Origin: Elusimicrobiota bacterium
Lineage (GTDB): Bacteria > Elusimicrobiota > Elusimicrobia > UBA1565 > UBA9628
Assembly: GCA_028869495.1 (NCBI GenBank)
Contig: JAGWRY010000005.1
Span: 1 to 6,078, forward strand
DNA length: 6,078 nt
Direction: 5' to 3'
The translations under genes were made by a program, and so were the position numbers. Of the stretch, positions 1 to 3,945 are shown piece by piece (within the stretch, counting starts at the first letter, position 1; each line of letters opens with the position of its first letter). The notes under the pieces are model-generated. The model saw only the letters and a program-made list of their open reading frames with translations. It was not told the origin of the DNA and ran no database searches.

Positions 1-85
1 GGCGCTGTGCTGGCAGACGGTGATGCCGACGTCGACGTCGACGCAGAACAAGCAGAACATCCAGGTGATCGTGACGGCGCTCTAG
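1..85 (+). CDS. C-terminal fragment of an unidentified, probably secreted beta-rich protein
   Basis: The frame starting at base 2 is open from the window edge to a TAG at 83-85 and encodes 27 residues (ALCWQTVMPTSTST, then QNKQNIQVIVTAL). The alternating polar/hydrophobic ending (IQVIVTA) looks like the last beta strand of a secreted Ig-like or beta-sandwich domain, and the Thr/Ser-rich segment before it suits a surface protein. The family cannot be identified from so little. It ends 30 nt before the next gene on the same strand, so it is probably the preceding member of the same operon. The neighbouring frame (starting at base 1) also stays open to a TGA at 103-105, but reads as an Asp/Gly/Arg-rich string with no strand pattern, so this frame is preferred. 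Confidence 0.55.
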   Translation, partial: ALCWQTVMPTSTSTQNKQNIQVIVTAL

Positions 86-106
86 GAGCGCGGAGGATGC
101 GATGAC

Positions 107-113
107 GGAGGAG
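107..113 (+). promoter_or_regulatory. Shine-Dalgarno for the GTG start at 116
   Basis: GGAGGAG lies just before GTG 116. GGAGG (107-111) leaves a 4-nt spacer, which is short but usable. The frame has a stop at 83-85 and no other start codon between it and 116, so this site supports GTG 116. The alternative in-frame starts TTG 152 and GTG 167 would cut into the signal peptide. Confidence 0.55.
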
Positions 114-115
114 AC

Positions 116-1051
116 GTGAACGCGCGCGCGGCGCCGCTGTTCGGCGCCGTCTTGAGCCTGGCCCTGGTGAGGGCCGGGCCGAGCCATGCCCTGAGCCTGC
201 GGAACTCGGCGGCCGAGATCCTTCTGGGGGACGCCTCCCCGGGGACGAAGGCCGGCGATCCTCGGGCGAGGAGCGCGCGTCTGCGCGTGGAGAACTCGGG
301 CCGGGATCCGGCTCGGGTGGAGTTCGGCGCCGTCGTCCCCCCGCGAGGAGGGCTCAAGGACGGCTACGAGCCGTGGCCGTATCCGGACAAGGTCCGTCTG
401 CTCCCGACGTCCGCGGAGCTGGCGCCCGGAAAGTCCGGAGAGACGGAGCTCGTCGCGAGGATCCCGAAGCGGTTGTCCCGGGACCCGGGCGGCGGGCAGT
501 ACCAGTTCGACGTTCTCGCGCGGGGACGCGATCCCGCGGGGGCGTCGCTGACGCTGACGACGAAGGTGCTGCTGTCGGTCGGGCCGCCGCTGGCCCGCGC
601 CGGGGACTCCCCGGCCGGGGGCTACGCGCCGATGCCCGGCTTCCAGCTGTCCCCGCCGTCGGCTGAGATCGGGCCGGTCCCTTGGGACGCGAGGGGGTCC
701 GACCCCGGAGGAGGAACGACGCTGAAGCTGATCAACGCCGGCGACCGCGACGCGACGGTCGTCCTGACGCCGGCGCGCGACTGGGACGACTCGGCGCAAC
801 CGGGCGAGGGCTATCCCCCCGCTCCGAATCCGCGCTGGCTGAAAGTCGATCCGCCGGTCGTGAAGGTCCGCGCGGGAGCCATCGGCTCGGCGCGGATCAG
901 GGTCGCGGTGCCGAAAGAGAAGCGCTACGCGGGCAGGCGGTGGGCCTTCGTGGTCGCCGTGACGGCCTCGAGCGGGGGGCATGAGACGAGGCGCTGGTTC
1001 GTTTTGAACGTCCGGACGTCGGACTGGGAGGAAGACGGGCGGGCCCGTTGA
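116..1051 (+). CDS. Secreted protein with two tandem Ig-like (PapD/WxLIP-like) modules, function unknown
   Basis: This 311-aa protein has an N-terminal signal peptide: Arg4, a hydrophobic stretch at about residues 8-18, and likely cleavage after SHA (residue 25). The mature part is an internal duplication of about 26-155 and 176-303. Each copy has a SAEI-like opening (31-35, 182-185), a strand ending in N-x-G (LRVENSG 56-62, LKLINAG 203-209), a Gly-Tyr-Pro-rich loop (GYEPWPYP 83-90, GYPPAPNP 232-239), a (K/R)-x-G-type turn (APGKSG, RAGAIG), a V-x-(I/V)-P strand (RIPKR, AVPKE) and a final YQFDV or WAFVVAV strand. N-x-G followed by an xxPG-type turn resembles PapD-like chaperones and the DUF916/WxLIP fold, but this is fold resemblance only. 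There is no cysteine, no transmembrane segment after the signal peptide and no C-terminal sorting domain, so it is probably periplasmic or loosely surface-associated. It lies between an unknown secreted protein and the FN3 protein, so a role in assembling or binding a surface protein is possible but unproven. Confidence 0.82.
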   Translation: MNARAAPLFGAVLSLALVRAGPSHALSLRNSAAEILLGDASPGTKAGDPRARSARLRVENSGRDPARVEFGAVVPPRGGLKDGYEPWPYPDKVRLLPTSAELAPGKSGETELVARIPKRLSRDPGGGQYQFDVLARGRDPAGASLTLTTKVLLSVGPPLARAGDSPAGGYAPMPGFQLSPPSAEIGPVPWDARGSDPGGGTTLKLINAGDRDATVVLTPARDWDDSAQPGEGYPPAPNPRWLKVDPPVVKVRAGAIGSARIRVAVPKEKRYAGRRWAFVVAVTASSGGHETRRWFVLNVRTSDWEEDGRAR

Positions 1052-1075
1052 GCCTGCCCTAGCCGCGACACGACG

Positions 1076-3508
1076 ATGGAATTTCTGAAAGCTCTGCAAG
1101 ACCGCGCGCGCAGGGCCGCCCAAAAGGCGGTCCGGGCCGCCGCGTTCTGGGCGCCGCTGACGGCGGCGCTCCTGGGCGGAGCTCTGCCCGCGCGCGCCGG
1201 CACTTCCGCGGCGCTGGACATCGACGTCACGATCCAAGGCATCGGCGCCGTCACCGATTTGGCCGCGACTCCCGGAACGAGCACCGGGAGCATCAATCTC
1301 TCCTGGACCGAGCCGCATCATTTCTCGGGCACGGCGCCGTTCACGTACGACGTGCGCGCCTCCTCGGTCGCGCAGATCAACAACACGGCGGACTTCACCG
1401 CGGCCGCCTCGCTGTCGACGTTCTCGCCGAGCTCCCCCCCGACGCCCGGCAGCGGCGGCGGCGCGGCGGGCTTCGTCGTCGACGGCCTCCAGCAGGGAGT
1501 CACGTACTATTTCGCGATCCGCGAGAACGACAGCGGCGGCCTGCACGGCGTCTGGCTGCGCTCGGCGACGATCAACGTCGACAACTTCGCGGTCGCGACC
1601 TCGACGCGGCCGCCGCCGCCGGCCTCCGGTGCGGTGACCGCCGTCGGCCTCACGTCGGCGACGGCGGCGTGGGCGCCCGCCGCGGGCGCGACCGACTACC
1701 TGCTGATCGCCGCGACGGACGCCGGGCTGACGTCGGTGGCGGCCTCGTCGTCGACGGTTCTGACGACGGCGACGGTCTCGGGCCTGTCGCCGAACACGAC
1801 GTACTGGCTCGCCGCGTCGGCCTGCGGCGACGGCTGCTCGGCCTACGCGGCCGTCGGCTCGACCGTCACGCTCGCGGCGTCGGCCGTCTCGCTGTCGACG
1901 ACCGCGGTCTCCTCGACCACCGTGGACCTGGCCTGGGGCGCCGGCGGCAACCCGTCGGGCACGCTCTACCGCGTCCTGTCGAGCACCGACGGCGTCGCCT
2001 ATTCGCCGGCGGCCTCGGCGACGATCCCGTCGGCTTCCGTCGTAGGGCTGACCGGCGGAGGCACGTATTACTTCGAGGTCGTCGCGGTGAACGCGGCCGG
2101 GCTGGCGGCGGCGGCGTCGCCGCCGCTGTCGGTCGTCACGCCGACCGGGCCCGTGCCGTCGACGCCGACCGGCTTCGCGGCGGCGGCGGGCCTGCTGAGA
2201 GTCGCGCTCTCGTGGAACCCCCTGCCGGCGGCCCAGCAGGGCACGGGCCTGCTCGACTACGAGCTCCAGCGCTCGACGAACGCCGGGTTCGGCTACGTGG
2301 CCCTCGCGACGACGACGGCGTCGACCTATGTCGACCTGCCGCTGACGGCGGGGACGACCTACTACTACCGCCTCGCCGCGCGCGCGCTCGACGGGGCCGG
2401 CAGCGCCCTGACGGCGGCGGTCTCCGCGGTCCCGTACACCCAGCGGCCGATGTCGCCCCTCGGCCTGACCGTCGCGGCGTCGAGCACGACGGTCTCGATC
2501 TCCTGGTCGAAGACGACCCGCTTCGAGAGCGGCGCGCCGTTCCTCAGCACCGGGACCCCGGCGGCCGACGAGCTCCAAGGCTACGAGCTCCTGCGCTCGA
2601 CCGACATCTGCAACGTCAACTACGTCCTGCTCTCGACGTACTCGGTGACGACGACCGCGGTGACGGACGCGACCGGCGGGCTGAACTACTACTACCATCT
2701 GCTCTCGTTCAACAGCCTCGGCGTCTCGACGAACGTCGTCACGTTCTCGTCGCTCGGCGAGCGCAGCTACTTCGTCGACGACTGCCTGAGCGCGATGGTC
2801 CTCGACGACGGCACGGCGGACCAGCTCAACGGCTCCGCCAACGGCGCCGGAGACATCCGCCTGACGGCCCGGCGCCGCCCGCAGGACGTCGGCGACGGCA
2901 TCTACCAGTCCGTCGAGTTCTCCGCGGACCGCGACGGCTCCCCGCTGCCCGCCGGCTACGCCTTGTCCAAGAACGCGCGCGTCGTCCTTCACTACGTCGT
3001 CGGCAGCGCCGGCGCGCCGACGCCGGACAGCGCGACAGTGCAGGGCCTGTCCGGCCCGGCGGCCGCGAGCGCGGCCGACCTCGGCGTCTACTGGTTCAAC
3101 GGGCAGGCGTACCAGAAGATGTACGGCCGCGTCGACGCGCTCTCGCAGACGGTCACCGTCCAGTCGCCGAACCTGGGCGTCTATCAGATCCGTGCCCAGG
3201 CGCGAACGACCTCGGGGCCGGTCTTCGACGTGTCGAACCTGTCGGGCCGCGTGATCACGCCCAACGGGGACGGCCGCAACGACGTCGCGATCTTCACCTA
3301 CGACCCGGGTCCGGAAAACGTCGTGCCCGCGGGCCGCGTCTACGACCTGCGCGGGGCCTACGTCGCCGACATGACGCCGGGCCTCGTGGCGAACACTTTG
3401 ACCTGGGACGGCAAGATGAACGGGACGCCGGTCCACAGCGGCGTCTACGTCTACCGGATCACGGGCGGCGGCAAGACCTTTACCGGAACCATCGTGGTGG
3501 CGAGATAA
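1076..3508 (+). CDS. Secreted multi-FN3 surface protein with C-terminal gliding-motility/FlgD-Ig-like domain
   Basis: This 810-aa protein starts with a long basic n-region (RARRAAQKAVR), a hydrophobic core at about 24-37 and a likely cleavage after ARA at 41. Fibronectin-III-like domains follow at about 58-175, 178-267, 268-356, 360-455 and 457-560. Each shows the early Trp strand (INLSW, AAW, DLAW, ALSW, SISW) and the late G-x-T-Y-Y/W strand (GVTYYF, NTTYWL, GGTYYF, GTTYYY, LNYYYH). Residues 563-710 form a beta-rich region ending LGVYWFNG and LGVYQIRA, with no family I can name. Residues 715-810 are the C-terminal domain: RVITPNGDGRND (725-736), LTWDGKMNGTPVHSGVYVYRI (split at 775-784 and 785-795) and a terminal GTIVVAR. 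This fits CHU_C, the gliding-motility C-terminal domain, or FlgD_ig. The only cysteines are 250/254 and 512/570, which suggests two disulfides. The role is probably surface adhesion or an extracellular scaffold. ATG 1076 is the only start after the upstream in-frame stop at 1049, but no clear Shine-Dalgarno precedes it, so coupling to the previous gene is likely. Confidence 0.88.
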   Translation: MEFLKALQDRARRAAQKAVRAAAFWAPLTAALLGGALPARAGTSAALDIDVTIQGIGAVTDLAATPGTSTGSINLSWTEPHHFSGTAPFTYDVRASSVAQINNTADFTAAASLSTFSPSSPPTPGSGGGAAGFVVDGLQQGVTYYFAIRENDSGGLHGVWLRSATINVDNFAVATSTRPPPPASGAVTAVGLTSATAAWAPAAGATDYLLIAATDAGLTSVAASSSTVLTTATVSGLSPNTTYWLAASACGDGCSAYAAVGSTVTLAASAVSLSTTAVSSTTVDLAWGAGGNPSGTLYRVLSSTDGVAYSPAASATIPSASVVGLTGGGTYYFEVVAVNAAGLAAAASPPLSVVTPTGPVPSTPTGFAAAAGLLRVALSWNPLPAAQQGTGLLDYELQRSTNAGFGYVALATTTASTYVDLPLTAGTTYYYRLAARALDGAGSALTAAVSAVPYTQRPMSPLGLTVAASSTTVSISWSKTTRFESGAPFLSTGTPAADELQGYELLRSTDICNVNYVLLSTYSVTTTAVTDATGGLNYYYHLLSFNSLGVSTNVVTFSSLGERSYFVDDCLSAMVLDDGTADQLNGSANGAGDIRLTARRRPQDVGDGIYQSVEFSADRDGSPLPAGYALSKNARVVLHYVVGSAGAPTPDSATVQGLSGPAAASAADLGVYWFNGQAYQKMYGRVDALSQTVTVQSPNLGVYQIRAQARTTSGPVFDVSNLSGRVITPNGDGRNDVAIFTYDPGPENVVPAGRVYDLRGAYVADMTPGLVANTLTWDGKMNGTPVHSGVYVYRITGGGKTFTGTIVVAR
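3248..3283 (+). repeat. First copy of duplicated C-terminal-domain core (RVITPNGDGRND)
   Basis: These 36 bases encode Arg-Val-Ile-Thr-Pro-Asn-Gly-Asp-Gly-Arg-Asn-Asp at the start of the C-terminal domain of the FN3 protein. They match 3646-3681 in the next gene at 34 of 36 positions, the two differences being silent third-base changes. Similarity continues at protein level to the end of both genes (WDG, SGxYxYRIT, TGTxxV-R), but DNA identity falls quickly. This indicates a domain-level duplication or strong selection, not a recent copy of the whole segment. Confidence 0.75.
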
Positions 3509-3509
3509 C

Positions 3510-3514
3510 AGGAG
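3510..3514 (+). promoter_or_regulatory. Shine-Dalgarno for the small C-terminal-domain protein
   Basis: AGGAG sits 5 nt before ATG 3520, within the 11-nt gap after the FN3 gene stop at 3506-3508. It favours ATG 3520 over the in-frame ATG 3532 (Met5) and implies translation tightly linked to the upstream gene. Confidence 0.75.
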
Positions 3515-3519
3515 CGATT

Positions 3520-3942
3520 ATGACCCAGCGCATGAAGACGACCGAGAAGGCGGTGATCCTGGCGGCGGGCCTGCTGATCCTGGCCCTGCTGGCGGTGGCG
3601 GCGTTCGCGCAGAGCGACGCTTTCTCTTTCCTGGGTCCGGTCTCCCGCGTGATCACGCCGAACGGCGACGGCCGCAACGACTACGCGTTCGTGCGCTTCT
3701 GCAATCCCGCCGGGTCCGGCGTGACGGGCAAGATCTATTCGCTGTTCGGCTCCGAGGTCGCGAGCATGAGCGACATCCAGACGGGGCTCAATGCGTGTCA
3801 AGACAACAATACGACGGGCTGGTCGCAGTATCTGACCTGGGACGGCCGCTCCAACGGAAGCGTCGTCCCCAGCGGCATCTACATCTACAGGATCACGGCG
3901 GAACAGCGCGTCTACACCGGCACGCTGATCGTGGTGAGGTAA
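3520..3942 (+). CDS. Small secreted protein: signal peptide plus stand-alone gliding-motility/FlgD-Ig-like C-terminal domain
   Basis: This 140-aa product has basic residues to Lys10, a hydrophobic core at about 12-28 and likely cleavage after AFA at 30. Almost all the rest is one C-terminal domain of the kind that ends the preceding FN3 protein: RVITPNGDGRND at 43-54, GKIYSLFGSEV at 70-80, LTWDGRSNG at 105-113, VPSGIYIYRIT at 116-126 and a terminal YTGTLIVVR. Unlike that copy it has a longer middle loop (about 86-104) and two cysteines (61 and 93) that could form a disulfide. There is no separate passenger domain, only about a dozen residues between the signal peptide and the C-terminal domain. 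Known relatives (CHU_C, FlgD_ig) normally cap much larger secreted proteins. The stop is 3 nt before the ATG of the PorV-like gene. It could be a minimal export substrate, a structural subunit, or an adaptor for the barrel. None of these is demonstrated. Confidence 0.85.
   Translation: MTQRMKTTEKAVILAAGLLILALLAVAAFAQSDAFSFLGPVSRVITPNGDGRNDYAFVRFCNPAGSGVTGKIYSLFGSEVASMSDIQTGLNACQDNNTTGWSQYLTWDGRSNGSVVPSGIYIYRITAEQRVYTGTLIVVR
3646..3681 (+). repeat. Second copy of duplicated C-terminal-domain core (RVITPNGDGRND)
   Basis: This is the partner of the repeat at 3248-3283. It encodes the identical 12 residues with two silent differences, and lies immediately after the mature N-terminus of the 140-aa protein. 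Confidence 0.75.
3936..3940 (+). promoter_or_regulatory. Shine-Dalgarno-like GAGGT before ATG 3946
   Basis: GAGGT overlaps the last codon and stop of the 140-aa gene and is 5 nt from ATG 3946. It is the best ribosome-binding site for the PorV-like gene and supports translational coupling across the 3-nt gap. It conflicts with codon usage, which suggests the true coding start lies further downstream. Confidence 0.45.
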
Positions 3943-3945
3943 GCC

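Noticed and set aside
29..46. Tandem GTCGAC-type repeats near the window start
   Set aside because: Only about three hexamer-length units within a coding stretch, explained by biased Thr/Ser codons (ACG TCG ACG TCG ACG).
102..119. Mini-ORF ATG-ACG-GAG-GAG-ACG-TGA (MTEET) overlapping the GTG start at 116
   Set aside because: It could act as a coupled leader peptide, but it coincides with the Shine-Dalgarno region, has no ribosome-binding site of its own that stands out, and five codons are easily found by chance.
1669..3519. The reading frame of the 140-aa protein stays open for more than 600 codons upstream through the FN3 gene, suggesting a fusion or a frameshifted larger protein
   Set aside because: The translation of that stretch is Arg/Gly/Asp-rich low complexity with no domain, as expected for the shifted frame of a GC-rich gene. 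The FN3 frame shows clear domains throughout, and a good Shine-Dalgarno precedes ATG 3520.
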